A DNA stretch of 24,663 bases from Phycisphaerales bacterium. Lineage in GTDB: Bacteria > Planctomycetota > Phycisphaerae > Sedimentisphaerales > Anaerohalosphaeraceae. Where the stretch lies: contig DRGS01000126.1 in assembly GCA_011053245.1 (NCBI GenBank), forward strand, positions 1 through 24,663. Reading direction: 5' to 3'. The position numbers and the translations under genes were made by a program. Below are positions 15,232 to 22,796 of this stretch, one piece after another; the stretch's first letter is position 1; each line of letters starts with the position of its first letter. The notes below the pieces were generated by a model. That model worked only from the letters and a program-made list of their open reading frames with translations. It did no database searches and was not told the DNA's origin.

Positions 15232-16662
15232 ATGGATACTAAACAACTAAAGCGAATTTCACAATACCAGTGGCAGATTCAGCGCCATGGCAAAATGCGT
15301 GTGCCGGGGATCATTTTCGCATCCGAAAAGCTTATCAGGGACATGGACGAAAAAGTCCGCGAGCAGATCTGCAATGTCGCTGCCCTGCCCGGCATAACCG
15401 GCTCATCTTACGCAATGCCCGACGCTCATTGGGGCTACGGATTCTGCATCGGCGGCGTAGCCGCTTTCGACCCGGACCGCGGAGGAGTCATCTCCGCAGG
15501 CGGCGTCGGATTCGATATCGCTTGCGGCGTAAGAATGCTCCATACCGGCTTAACTTCCGAGGACATCACACCGATCGCCGCTTCACTCGCAGAAACAATG
15601 CTATCCCGGATCCCCGCAGGCGTCGGCAGTACCGGCAAGATCCACCTTCGCCCAGCCAAACTCGACGAAATGCTCTCCGGAGGCGCAAAATGGGCCGTTG
15701 AACACGGTTACGGCCAGCCCGACGACCTGCGATTCATAGAGGAAAATGGCTGCATGCGCTCAGCCGACCCGTCAAAAGTATCTGACCACGCAAAGAAACG
15801 CCAAGCCGACCAGGTCGGCACATTAGGTTCAGGCAATCACTACCTCGAGATCCAAAAGGTAACCGAAGTTTACGACAAAAAGATCGCCGACGCTTTCGGC
15901 ATCAAACAAGGCGACATCAAAATAAGCATCCACTGCGGCTCGCGCGGACTCGGCCACCAGATCGGCACAGAGTTCCTCAAATCAATGGTGACACAGGCCC
16001 CCTCTCACGGGATCGAACTGCCCGACCGCGAACTTGCCTGCGCACCCATAAATTCCAAACTCGGCCAAAGCTATCTCGGAGCAATGCGATCCGGCATCAA
16101 CTGCGCAATGGCAAACCGCCAGGTACTGACCCATCTCGTCCGCCAGGTTTTCGCCGACATGCTCCCGAAAGCAAATATAGAACTCCTCTACGACGTCTCG
16201 CACAACACCTGCAAACTCGAAGAGTACTCGGTCAACAACAAACGCAAAAAACTCTTCGTCCACCGCAAAGGCGCAACCCGCGCATTCGGCCCCGGCCACA
16301 AAAGCCTCCCACCCGAATACCGCTCCTTCGGTCAACCCGTCATCATCGGCGGAACCATGGGGACAGCTTCCTTCGTACTCGCCGGTACAAAGGAAAACCA
16401 AGATATTGCCTTCGCCTCATCCTGTCACGGAGCTGGACGAAGCATGTCCAGACGAGCAGCTACAAAAAAATGGCAAGGCAGATCTGTCATCAAGGATCTC
16501 GCCGACCGCGGCATCATCATAAGGAGTCGCTCAATGCGAGGCATCGCAGAAGAGGCCCCCCAAGCCTACAAGAACGTAACCGAAGTCGTAGACAGCGCAG
16601 ACAAAGCAAACCTCTCAAGAAAAGTCGCAAAACTCGTCCCAATGATATGCGTAAAGGGCTAA
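15232..16662 (+). CDS. rtcB: RtcB, RNA-splicing ligase (3'-phosphate/5'-OH)
   Basis: GTP- and manganese-dependent ligase that joins RNA 3'-phosphate or 2',3'-cyclic phosphate to 5'-OH ends; in bacteria it is a repair enzyme for cleaved tRNA or rRNA. At 476 residues it has the full set of motifs: GGVGFDIACGVRML (metal ligands Asp95 and Cys98), GTLGSGNHYLEIQ, IHCGSRGLGHQ, YDVSHNTCKLE, HRKGATRAFGPG, and CHGAGR with His399 at the guanylylation position. The start at 15232 is preferred because the in-frame ATG at 15184 lies inside archease and adds residues unlike the family; MDTKQLKRISQYQWQI is a normal N-terminus. The ribosome site is weak (GAG about 15223), which suggests coupling to archease. 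Confidence 0.96.
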   Translation: MDTKQLKRISQYQWQIQRHGKMRVPGIIFASEKLIRDMDEKVREQICNVAALPGITGSSYAMPDAHWGYGFCIGGVAAFDPDRGGVISAGGVGFDIACGVRMLHTGLTSEDITPIAASLAETMLSRIPAGVGSTGKIHLRPAKLDEMLSGGAKWAVEHGYGQPDDLRFIEENGCMRSADPSKVSDHAKKRQADQVGTLGSGNHYLEIQKVTEVYDKKIADAFGIKQGDIKISIHCGSRGLGHQIGTEFLKSMVTQAPSHGIELPDRELACAPINSKLGQSYLGAMRSGINCAMANRQVLTHLVRQVFADMLPKANIELLYDVSHNTCKLEEYSVNNKRKKLFVHRKGATRAFGPGHKSLPPEYRSFGQPVIIGGTMGTASFVLAGTKENQDIAFASSCHGAGRSMSRRAATKKWQGRSVIKDLADRGIIIRSRSMRGIAEEAPQAYKNVTEVVDSADKANLSRKVAKLVPMICVKG

Positions 16663-16727
16663 AGCACCCCACAAAAACCCCCGTTTTAGGCCAAAATCAC
16701 AAAAAACTGCTCTGAACATAAAATCTC

Positions 16728-16756
16728 TTGACAAATCCACATGAATCCAGTATACT
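16728..16756 (+). promoter_or_regulatory. Strong sigma-70 promoter of the symporter operon
   Basis: TTGACA (16728-16733), a 17-base spacer and TATACT (16751-16756): a perfect -35 and a one-off -10. Transcription should start at about 16763. Confidence 0.85.
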
Positions 16757-16762
16757 CTACCG

Positions 16763-16797
16763 TTGCACTGGGAAAAGTATGCTTTTAAGCAATGCAA
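16763..16797 (+). promoter_or_regulatory. 5' leader stem-loop of the symporter mRNA
   Basis: Nested inverted repeats: outer TTGCA (16763-16767) with TGCAA (16793-16797), inner AAAAG (16773-16777) with CTTTT (16782-16786) around a TATG loop. It begins at the predicted first transcribed base and ends 19 nt before the AAAGGAG ribosome site, a position where stem-loops often protect mRNA from 5' decay. Confidence 0.45.
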
Positions 16798-16828
16798 ATG
16801 GGAAATGTCAGGTTAAAGGAGAATTGTA

Positions 16829-17104
16829 ATGCCAGAGCAAAATTCAAAAAAAGAGTATTGGAAAAAAAACCTTCAGTATCTTTCCGTACTGCTTGGAATA
16901 TGGTTCATTGTTTCTTTCGGTTTCAGCATTCTATTAGTCGATGTACTCGACAAAATCAGGTTTTTCGGATTCAAACTTGGCTTTTGGTTTGCGCAACAGG
17001 GATCCATCTTCGTTTTTGTCATCTTGATCTTTATTTATGTCCGCTTGATGAACAAATTGGACAAAAAGTATGATGTCGAAGAATCTAATACAGGAGCGGA
17101 ATAA
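16829..17104 (+). CDS. DUF4212 small subunit of sodium:solute symporter
   Basis: 91-residue membrane protein with two hydrophobic spans (about 17-39 and 49-72) and charged ends, matching the DUF4212 family, which is found directly upstream of VC_2705-type SSS symporters. Family-typical text is YWKKNLQYLSVLLGIWF, the FGFKLGFWFAQQGSIFVFV stretch and the YVRLMNKLDKKYDVEE tail. A strong AAAGGAG lies seven bases before the ATG. Its stop is 1 nt before the start of the large subunit, so the two are translationally linked. A longer frame from 16792 in another phase is a shadow. Confidence 0.9.
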   Translation: MPEQNSKKEYWKKNLQYLSVLLGIWFIVSFGFSILLVDVLDKIRFFGFKLGFWFAQQGSIFVFVILIFIYVRLMNKLDKKYDVEESNTGAE

Positions 17105-17105
17105 T

Positions 17106-18887
17106 ATGAGTATCCAGGCATGGACGTATGTTATAGTCACTTTCACCTTTATTATCTACATCGCGATCGCAATATGCTCAAGAGCCTCATCTACCTCTGA
17201 GTTTTACATAGCAGGTAAAGGGGTCTCGCCGCTTGCAAACGGAATGGCAACGGCTGCTGATTGGATGTCGGCAGCATCTTTTATTTCCATGGCTGGCCTG
17301 ATCTCTTTCATGGGAAGGGACGGCTCGATATACCTGATGGGATGGACCGGCGGCTATGTGCTGCTGGCACTACTACTTGCACCGTATTTAAGAAAGTTCG
17401 GCGAATTCACCGTACCGGATTTTGTCGGCCAAAGGTACTACTCACAAACCGCCCGCGTCGTAGCCTTATGCTGTGCGATCTTTATCTCCTTCACATACAT
17501 CGCCGGCCAAATGCGCGGAGTAGGCGTAGTCTTCTCACGATTTCTCGAAGTAAACATTAACATCGGGGTACTGATCGGCATGGGCATCGTATTTTTCTAT
17601 GCCGTTCTCGGAGGTATGAAAGGCATTACCTATACACAGGTAGCCCAGTATTGCATCCTCATTTTCGCGTTCCTGGTCCCGGCGATCTTCATTTCGATCA
17701 TGATGACAGACAACCCCATCCCGCAGCTTGGTTTCGGCAGTAAGCTCGTAGGCTCTGAGGGAGTATATCTGCTCGACAAACTCGACGGCCTAAACCGGGA
17801 ACTCGGGTTCCATGCCTACACCAGCGGCGTCAAAAGCAGGCTCGATGTCTTTTGCATAACAACGGCTCTAATGGTAGGCACTGCCGGCCTGCCGCATGTG
17901 ATCATTCGGTTTTTCACGGTTCGCAAAGTAAAAGACGCAAGAATATCAGCAGGCTGGGCACTGCTGTTCATCGCGATACTATACACGACAGCGCCAGCCA
18001 TCGCCGCATTCGCTCGCACCAATTTCATCGAGACCATCAATAACAAGGAATACACGACAAGCCCCTCATGGTTCAAAAACTGGGAAAAGACCGGTCTGAT
18101 CGCATGGCTCGACAAAAACGAAGATGGAAAGATCCAGTATCGTCATGGCAAACCTTTTGAGGGCAAACCCGAATTTAAGCAAGAAGGACAAGGCTCCCAC
18201 GGCCAGCGACTTCTCCTCAATAAACCAACCGGATCGGATAATGAGCTTTTCGTCGATCGCGACATCATCGTATTGGCAAATCCCGAGATCGCAAAATTGC
18301 CGAACTGGGTAGTCGGCCTCGTAGCAGCCGGCGGATTAGCTGCCGCATTATCGACAGCCGCAGGATTGCTGCTTGTAATTTCAACGTCGATCTCGCACGA
18401 CCTCCTGAAAAAGATTTTTGTCCCGTATATTTCGGAAAAACGCGAATTGTTCTTTGCGCGGATCGCCGCTGGCGTCGCGGTCGTTCTCGCGGGCCATTTC
18501 GGCATTCATCCGCCGGGCTTCGTCGCACAGGTCGTTGCGTTCGCTTTCGGTCTGGCAGCTTCGTCATTTTTTCCGACCATCTTTCTGGGGATATTCTCAA
18601 AACGAATGAACAAAGAAGGGGCCATTTCGGGAATGCTCGCAGGCATCACTTTTACCGCCGCCTATATCATCTATTTCAAATTTATTAACCCCTCCGCCAA
18701 TGTCCCGGCCAAATGGCTCTTTGGCATCTCACCGGAAGGAATAGGTGCGATAGGAATGCTCATTAATTTCGCCGTCGCTCTAACGGTTTCACGATTTACA
18801 CCCGCTCCACCGATTGAAATACAAAACCTTGTCGAATACATCAGGATACCACGCGGATCGCACGAATCACACGAAATCAGTGCATAA
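17106..18887 (+). CDS. Sodium:solute symporter, VC_2705 subfamily (large subunit)
   Basis: 593-residue SSS-family carrier with about 13 membrane spans, related to the acetate permease ActP. Substrate is probably a small monocarboxylate, but this is not provable from sequence. Signatures are SSTSEFYIAGKGVSPLANGMA, TAADWMSAASFISMAG, FVGQRYYS, FSFTYIAGQ-like FISFTYIAGQMRGVG, GTAGLPHVIIRFFTV and GLAAALSTAAGLLLVIS. A hydrophilic loop of about 85 residues (310-395) carries an EF-hand-like segment, DKNEDGKIQY (336-345), as I remember for this subfamily. The start is placed at 17106 with AGGAG at 17092-17096; the in-frame ATG at 17070 lies within the small-subunit gene. The stop is 15 nt from the stop of the converging porin gene. 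Confidence 0.9.
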   Translation: MSIQAWTYVIVTFTFIIYIAIAICSRASSTSEFYIAGKGVSPLANGMATAADWMSAASFISMAGLISFMGRDGSIYLMGWTGGYVLLALLLAPYLRKFGEFTVPDFVGQRYYSQTARVVALCCAIFISFTYIAGQMRGVGVVFSRFLEVNINIGVLIGMGIVFFYAVLGGMKGITYTQVAQYCILIFAFLVPAIFISIMMTDNPIPQLGFGSKLVGSEGVYLLDKLDGLNRELGFHAYTSGVKSRLDVFCITTALMVGTAGLPHVIIRFFTVRKVKDARISAGWALLFIAILYTTAPAIAAFARTNFIETINNKEYTTSPSWFKNWEKTGLIAWLDKNEDGKIQYRHGKPFEGKPEFKQEGQGSHGQRLLLNKPTGSDNELFVDRDIIVLANPEIAKLPNWVVGLVAAGGLAAALSTAAGLLLVISTSISHDLLKKIFVPYISEKRELFFARIAAGVAVVLAGHFGIHPPGFVAQVVAFAFGLAASSFFPTIFLGIFSKRMNKEGAISGMLAGITFTAAYIIYFKFINPSANVPAKWLFGISPEGIGAIGMLINFAVALTVSRFTPAPPIEIQNLVEYIRIPRGSHESHEISA

Positions 18888-18902
18888 CAATCGAATACTG
18901 CT

Positions 18903-20276
18903 TTAGAATTTATATATAAGTGACATTTGACCCCGAACATTATCGGCGTCCGATTCACCTTTACGCTTGGTATCCCACTGCGTAAGTTCGAATCCAACCT
19001 GCGTATTCTTATTGATATCATAAAGCACATTGCCGAAAAGCGAACGGTTAAACGTCCGGTCGCCGGCATCGACATCATTATCTTCAACATCCTCAATACC
19101 AAGCCCGACATTGAAACGCCACTTATCCCACGGCCCCAGTGATGCAGCTACCCAGCCGCCCTTCGTCGCAATCGCTTTTCCCGAATCATTGATACCCTGA
19201 CCTATACCGGCACAATAAGCATCCATGTTCGCGCCGGAAAAGAGTTCACCTTTGATCGTCAGCCACTGATTAACAGGCTGATGCACATCGAGGTTAACCG
19301 ACCAACTTTCAACATCAGAGTGACCGCCGACAGCACTGGTATCAAATTCCTCTTCGCCCCAATGGCCGGAAACGCCAACCGTAGTTTTCTTATAGCCAAG
19401 CGGCGACGGGAACGTAAATCCTGCACGACCCTGAAAAGTCGGCTTACCCGAATCCTCACCGGACTCCGTAATCGTATCATCTCCCATAAATGCCGAATCG
19501 CCGATCGTTCGAGCAACTGCACCGGCTACAGTAACGTCAACATCATCTCCCAGCGCAAAACCTTTTGTAAGCCTTATCTGGGGACGACGATACCCGGTAT
19601 TACCGGAGTACCATTGAACCGAATAATTTAAAGTACCCGGATTCAGCGGAGAGAAAACATCCCATGTCTGACCGGCAATGATATTAAAACGCTCTTGGGG
19701 CCAATCCAGTTTCATAAAGGCGTGACGCATCATAATACCGGCCTTGTTCTCGCACAAATTAGCTTCATAGAAGTCAACTTCGACCTTACCGCTAACCTTA
19801 AGACCATCATCTTCCGGACCGCTTATCTTAAAGCCAAGACGTGTCTGGTTGGCAGTCATATTAAACTCGTCATCGTTTTTGTTCGTTGCCTCAGAGTCAA
19901 CCCATTTAACATAGTTGCCCGGAGAGCTGCGCGATGTATCATAGGAAGCGTCGAGTTTTATGTAACCGTAAACTTCCATATCAAGACTTGAAAGAACCGG
20001 ACTCTTGCCGTCGGAACCTGTACGGACCAGTGACGCTATCCTGCTAAGCTCGGCATCGCTCAATTCACGTTGCGGCCGTGCTTTTTGTGCACTTGCAACG
20101 GTCGCTTCGTTCGTCAATAACGCCTTGATCTCCTGCAATTCCTTTTCAAGATTATCGACTCTTCGATGCAACTCTGCATTCTCTTTTTCAAGCGTATCAC
20201 CCGAAGCCGCCATCGCCACTCCTGTAAATACAAACAAACACAACAATAACAACCCCACACTCGTGCTGAATCTCAT
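18903..20276 (-). CDS. DcaP-like outer-membrane porin
   Basis: 457 residues: signal peptide MRFSTSVGLLLLCLFVFTGVAMA (cleavage after residue 23), then a heptad-patterned coiled coil (about 29-56, LEKENAELHRRVDNLEKELQ), then a beta-barrel region from about residue 100 starting VYGYIKLDASYDTSR and ending in the outer-membrane signature QMSLIYKF with terminal Phe. This plan (periplasmic trimeric coiled coil plus barrel) is that of DcaP-like porins, which pass small organic acids or sugars; the substrate is unknown. The ATG at 20276 is preferred over the in-frame TTG at 20288 because GGAGAG (20281-20286 on the plus strand as CTCTCC) is correctly spaced for it. It converges on the symporter gene with a 15-nt gap. 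Confidence 0.88.
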   Translation of the reverse strand: MRFSTSVGLLLLCLFVFTGVAMAASGDTLEKENAELHRRVDNLEKELQEIKALLTNEATVASAQKARPQRELSDAELSRIASLVRTGSDGKSPVLSSLDMEVYGYIKLDASYDTSRSSPGNYVKWVDSEATNKNDDEFNMTANQTRLGFKISGPEDDGLKVSGKVEVDFYEANLCENKAGIMMRHAFMKLDWPQERFNIIAGQTWDVFSPLNPGTLNYSVQWYSGNTGYRRPQIRLTKGFALGDDVDVTVAGAVARTIGDSAFMGDDTITESGEDSGKPTFQGRAGFTFPSPLGYKKTTVGVSGHWGEEEFDTSAVGGHSDVESWSVNLDVHQPVNQWLTIKGELFSGANMDAYCAGIGQGINDSGKAIATKGGWVAASLGPWDKWRFNVGLGIEDVEDNDVDAGDRTFNRSLFGNVLYDINKNTQVGFELTQWDTKRKGESDADNVRGQMSLIYKF

Positions 20277-20358
20277 GCTGCTCTCCAAAATTAACTATAT
20301 ACTCTATCTCTATTTGTACCAATACTGCTGCGGAAGCCTTAGGAAATTCGCACTTACG

Positions 20359-20379
20359 AAAAAAACCTAAACGAGGTTT
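20359..20379 (-). terminator. Terminator of tRNA-Ala
   Basis: On the minus strand AAACCT-CGTTT-AGGTTT runs into a T tract (A residues at 20359-20365 on the plus strand). It lies about 23 nt past the 3' end of the tRNA and ends the rsmD-cca-tRNA strand before the porin. Confidence 0.75.
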
Positions 20380-20401
20380 AAAACTACCCCCACATCCAAA
20401 A

Positions 20402-20474
20402 TGGAGCCGATGAGACTCGAACTCACGACTTCTACACTGCCAGTGTAGCGCTCTCCCAGCTGAGCTACGGCCCC
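20402..20474 (-). tRNA. tRNA-Ala (anticodon GGC)
   Basis: Complete 73-nt cloverleaf on the minus strand: acceptor GGGGCCG/CGGCTCC (one G-U), D stem GCTC/GAGC, anticodon stem CTACA/TGTAG with loop CTGGCAG (anticodon GGC), T stem GTGAG/CTCAT with loop TTCGAGT, discriminator A. CCA is not encoded: ATTTT follows CGGCTCC. It is downstream of cca on the same strand. Confidence 0.96.
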
Positions 20475-20485
20475 GTTGCCCATTA

Positions 20486-20515
20486 ACTTACCAGAAAATT
20501 ATCGCTCTGGCAAGT
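20486..20515 (-). other. Hairpin between cca and tRNA-Ala
   Basis: ACTTGCCAGA and TCTGGTAAGT (minus strand) form a ten-pair stem with one G-U and a ten-base loop (GCGATAATTT). No T tract follows, so it is not a standard terminator. It may mark a processing site between the cca message and the tRNA. Confidence 0.4.
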
Positions 20516-20540
20516 ACCTCTTTCAAAAACTTATGACATA

Positions 20541-21764
20541 TTACTGCTGTTTTTTGTACTCACACAACCATTTAGCGGCCCACTGCCTCGCCTGCTTCTT
20601 CGTTGCGATCTCCTCACCAAGCTGAGCACGGTACATCGCATCGCCAATTTTCCCCACCACCGGACCGGGGTCAGCCCCCAATTTCATCAATTCATGGCCG
20701 TCCAGCAGCGGTTTAGGCCGAACGTCAACGCCTTTTAACCCCTCCACCCGCTCCATCAGTCGCTCAAATTCATCGCAACTTAATCCCTTTGCCCTTTGTA
20801 TGCTCTTCTGGAGTTTGCACAGATCGTCAAAGCACTCTTGCCCCATCACCAGCTTTAGATCGGCAAGCCCCATATCCGCTTCGAGCAGTTTGCCCCTGCT
20901 GTCCAATAGAAAACGCAGATCACGCTCATCGGAATTACTCAGATTCAAAATCCTGGTTGACTTAGCTGCAAAATCGACATCGAACCCCGCAAAAAGTCCC
21001 GCAAGACCTAATGAAAAACCAACATCCCCCTCAAGCCCAGCCAGAACCTTTATACCCAGATCAACCCCCTCACCGCTAAACTCCGGAAACACCGCCAGCG
21101 AAAGGCCGCTATCGACCAGCAGTTTCGCCCCCCTGCTTCGATCATCTGCTGCAAGTATCCTAACTAATTCCATAGCGACCCGCTCACCGCTTATCTTCGT
21201 GATATTCGCCGCATTCTTACAAACCGCCTGCCATGTATCGGCCTCGATCTCGAATCCTAATTCCGTTGAAAACCTTACCGCCCGAAGCATCCGCAGATAA
21301 TCTTCGGCGAAACGCTCATCCGCTGACCCGATCGTCCGCAGCATCTTGATCTTAAGGTCATCCTTGCCGCCGACATAGTCCATCACCTCTTCACTGACCG
21401 GGTCGAAGAACATACCGTTTATCGTAAAGTCGCGCCGCTCGGCATCGGCTTTTGCGTTGCTATACTCCACCTTCGCCGGATGCCTGCCATCTGCATAGCC
21501 GCTTTCGGTCCTGAAAGTCGCAACCTCGACCTGCTCCTTGCCCTTCATGATCATCACAACGCCGAACTTAGCTCCGATCTGGATCGTCCTGCGAAACAGC
21601 TTTGTAACTTCCTCAGGTTTAGCGTCGGTTACAACGTCATAATCTTTCGCCGGGCGCCCAAGCAGCATATCGCGCACGCATCCCCCTGCGAAAAGACCGG
21701 CAAACCCGTTCTTGCGCAAAACATCGACTATCTTTAGTGCCGCCTTTTTATTCCGCTCGCTCAA
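20541..21764 (-). CDS. cca: CCA tRNA nucleotidyltransferase (class II)
   Basis: Adds or repairs the 3' CCA of tRNAs using CTP and ATP. 407 residues with the class II nucleotidyltransferase head: GGCVRDMLLGRP (27-38), the catalytic acid pair in KDYDVVTDA (Asp41, Asp43), RRDFTINGMFFDP, AEDYLRMLRAVRF (the EDxxR motif that favours CCA enzymes) and GERVAMELVRIL (ERxxxEL motif). The C-terminal half is helical without an HD motif. The start is TTG at 21764, the best in-frame codon before the family N-terminus (KKAALKIVDVLRKNG), which overlaps the end of rsmD by 17 nt; no ATG fits. Both tRNAs in this window lack CCA, so the enzyme is needed. A poly(A) polymerase of the same fold is a less likely alternative. 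Confidence 0.9.
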   Translation of the reverse strand: MSERNKKAALKIVDVLRKNGFAGLFAGGCVRDMLLGRPAKDYDVVTDAKPEEVTKLFRRTIQIGAKFGVVMIMKGKEQVEVATFRTESGYADGRHPAKVEYSNAKADAERRDFTINGMFFDPVSEEVMDYVGGKDDLKIKMLRTIGSADERFAEDYLRMLRAVRFSTELGFEIEADTWQAVCKNAANITKISGERVAMELVRILAADDRSRGAKLLVDSGLSLAVFPEFSGEGVDLGIKVLAGLEGDVGFSLGLAGLFAGFDVDFAAKSTRILNLSNSDERDLRFLLDSRGKLLEADMGLADLKLVMGQECFDDLCKLQKSIQRAKGLSCDEFERLMERVEGLKGVDVRPKPLLDGHELMKLGADPGPVVGKIGDAMYRAQLGEEIATKKQARQWAAKWLCEYKKQQ

Positions 21765-22353
21765 CTTCTCTTCCCGAATTCTCTAACAGAGTAACCGCCA
21801 TCGTACCCCACTCACGACGGTCTATTATATTAAGTGTCCCGTAACTTTCGAGCAGTTCAGCCCGCTTATTCGTACGCACCACAACTATCGCACCATCTGC
21901 AACCTGGTCGCAAAGCATCACAAGCAGCTTGCCAAGCCTCGATTCTACGCCCGTCTCATACGCCATCTTATAAGGCGGATCGACAAATACAAGGTTATAT
22001 TTATCGCTGCCCATATCAGCAGGCAGTAAAGGCGCACCTATCTTAAAAATATTAGCCCTTATGACCTTGCTCTCAGCGACGAACACAGCCTTTTCGATAT
22101 TCTTATTGAGTATCTCAACGACCTTAGCATCCTTCTCGCCAAATGTTACCCATTTCGCCCCGCGCGAAAGGCACTCAAGCCCCATAGAACCCGTCCCGCA
22201 AAAAAGATCGGCAACGATCCCACCCTCGATCACATCATACTTATACAAAACACTAAACAGAGACTCCTTAGCCCGGTCGGTTATAGGCCGAGTATCATAA
22301 TTCTTAGGAGGCAAAAGCTTCATACCACGTTTGGATCCAGAAATTATACGCAT
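21748..22353 (-). CDS. rsmD: RsmD, 16S rRNA m2G966 methyltransferase
   Basis: SAM-dependent methyltransferase that modifies guanine 966 of 16S rRNA in the 30S subunit. 201 residues, as usual. Visible motifs are MRIISGSKRGMKL and DTRPITDRAKESLFSVL at the N-terminus, the SAM-binding DLFCGTGSMGLE (49-60), and the catalytic VFVDPPY (Asp125-Tyr128). The ATG at 22353 follows a weakly spaced AAAGG. Its 3' end overlaps cca by 17 nt, so the two are co-transcribed. The only strong promoter seen upstream is at 22716-22744, which would give a leader of about 355 nt. Confidence 0.92.
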   Translation of the reverse strand: MRIISGSKRGMKLLPPKNYDTRPITDRAKESLFSVLYKYDVIEGGIVADLFCGTGSMGLECLSRGAKWVTFGEKDAKVVEILNKNIEKAVFVAESKVIRANIFKIGAPLLPADMGSDKYNLVFVDPPYKMAYETGVESRLGKLLVMLCDQVADGAIVVVRTNKRAELLESYGTLNIIDRREWGTMAVTLLENSGREVERAE

Positions 22354-22715
22354 ATATCATTTAACCTTTCTGACACCTTTGATCTTCCCCGGCGGAAATT
22401 GGCTTTGATTGGCTTTAATTGGGTTCGTTTGGGTTCGTTTCCTTTTTGTTTTTTTGGAAAAAAAGCGTTGTAAGTCTTTACGGTAATGGGGGTTAGAAAT
22501 GTTAAACAAGTGTTTGAATTGGGTTCGTTTTCCATAAAAAAGTTTTTGCGAAACCGAGAGGGTTCCTGGAAAAAGTAAGTGTTTATGCCAAATTTAAATT
22601 GTTTCGTTTTCATCATTTTTCACGTTTTTAACCGCTTGAACCACTAATTAACACGAATGAATACGAATTTTTTGTCCTATACACAACTACAATCCAGCCT
22701 GATTGTTATATGAAT
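22354..22715 (-). repeat. AT-rich intergenic stretch with decamer repeats, likely dispersed repeat
   Basis: No gene of known family. 22401-22440 is four decamers in a row, GGCTTTGATT, GGCTTTAATT and twice GGGTTCGTTT; a further GGGTTCGTTT is at 22521-22530. The minus strand is open for 90 codons (22616 down to 22344) and would read ENEPNSNT, NEPKRTQLKPIKANFRRG and so on. From memory such NEP/KPIKANF text appears in many unrelated loci of Phycisphaerae drafts as spurious hypothetical proteins of a dispersed repeat. The frame has no Shine-Dalgarno and runs over the rsmD start. Near 22640-22670 CACTAATTAACACGAAT precedes GAATACGAAT, another repeat-like text. I do not call a gene here. Confidence 0.5.
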
Positions 22716-22744
22716 ATTATACTTCTTTTGTCATTTGCTGTCAA
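22716..22744 (-). promoter_or_regulatory. Perfect consensus sigma-70 promoter, leftward
   Basis: On the minus strand TTGACA (22744-22739), 17 bases, TATAAT (22721-22716): both hexamers and the spacing are ideal. The start would be near 22709, about 355 nt before the rsmD ATG, reading through the repeat stretch. It may drive rsmD-cca with a long leader or an unannotated small RNA. Confidence 0.8.
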
Positions 22745-22796
22745 CAGAATTATTTAAAATACGAAGAAAATATATAATCAATTGCCCGCGCGGTCA

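Noticed and set aside
20290..20340. Porin promoter TTGGTA-17-TATAGT on the minus strand
   Set aside because: The start would leave only about 11 nt before the ATG and cut into the ribosome site, so I do not call it.
22344..22616. 90-codon minus-strand frame upstream of rsmD as a gene
   Set aside because: No ribosome site, low-complexity Lys/Asn/Pro text from decamer repeats, and overlap with the rsmD start; more likely repeat-derived.
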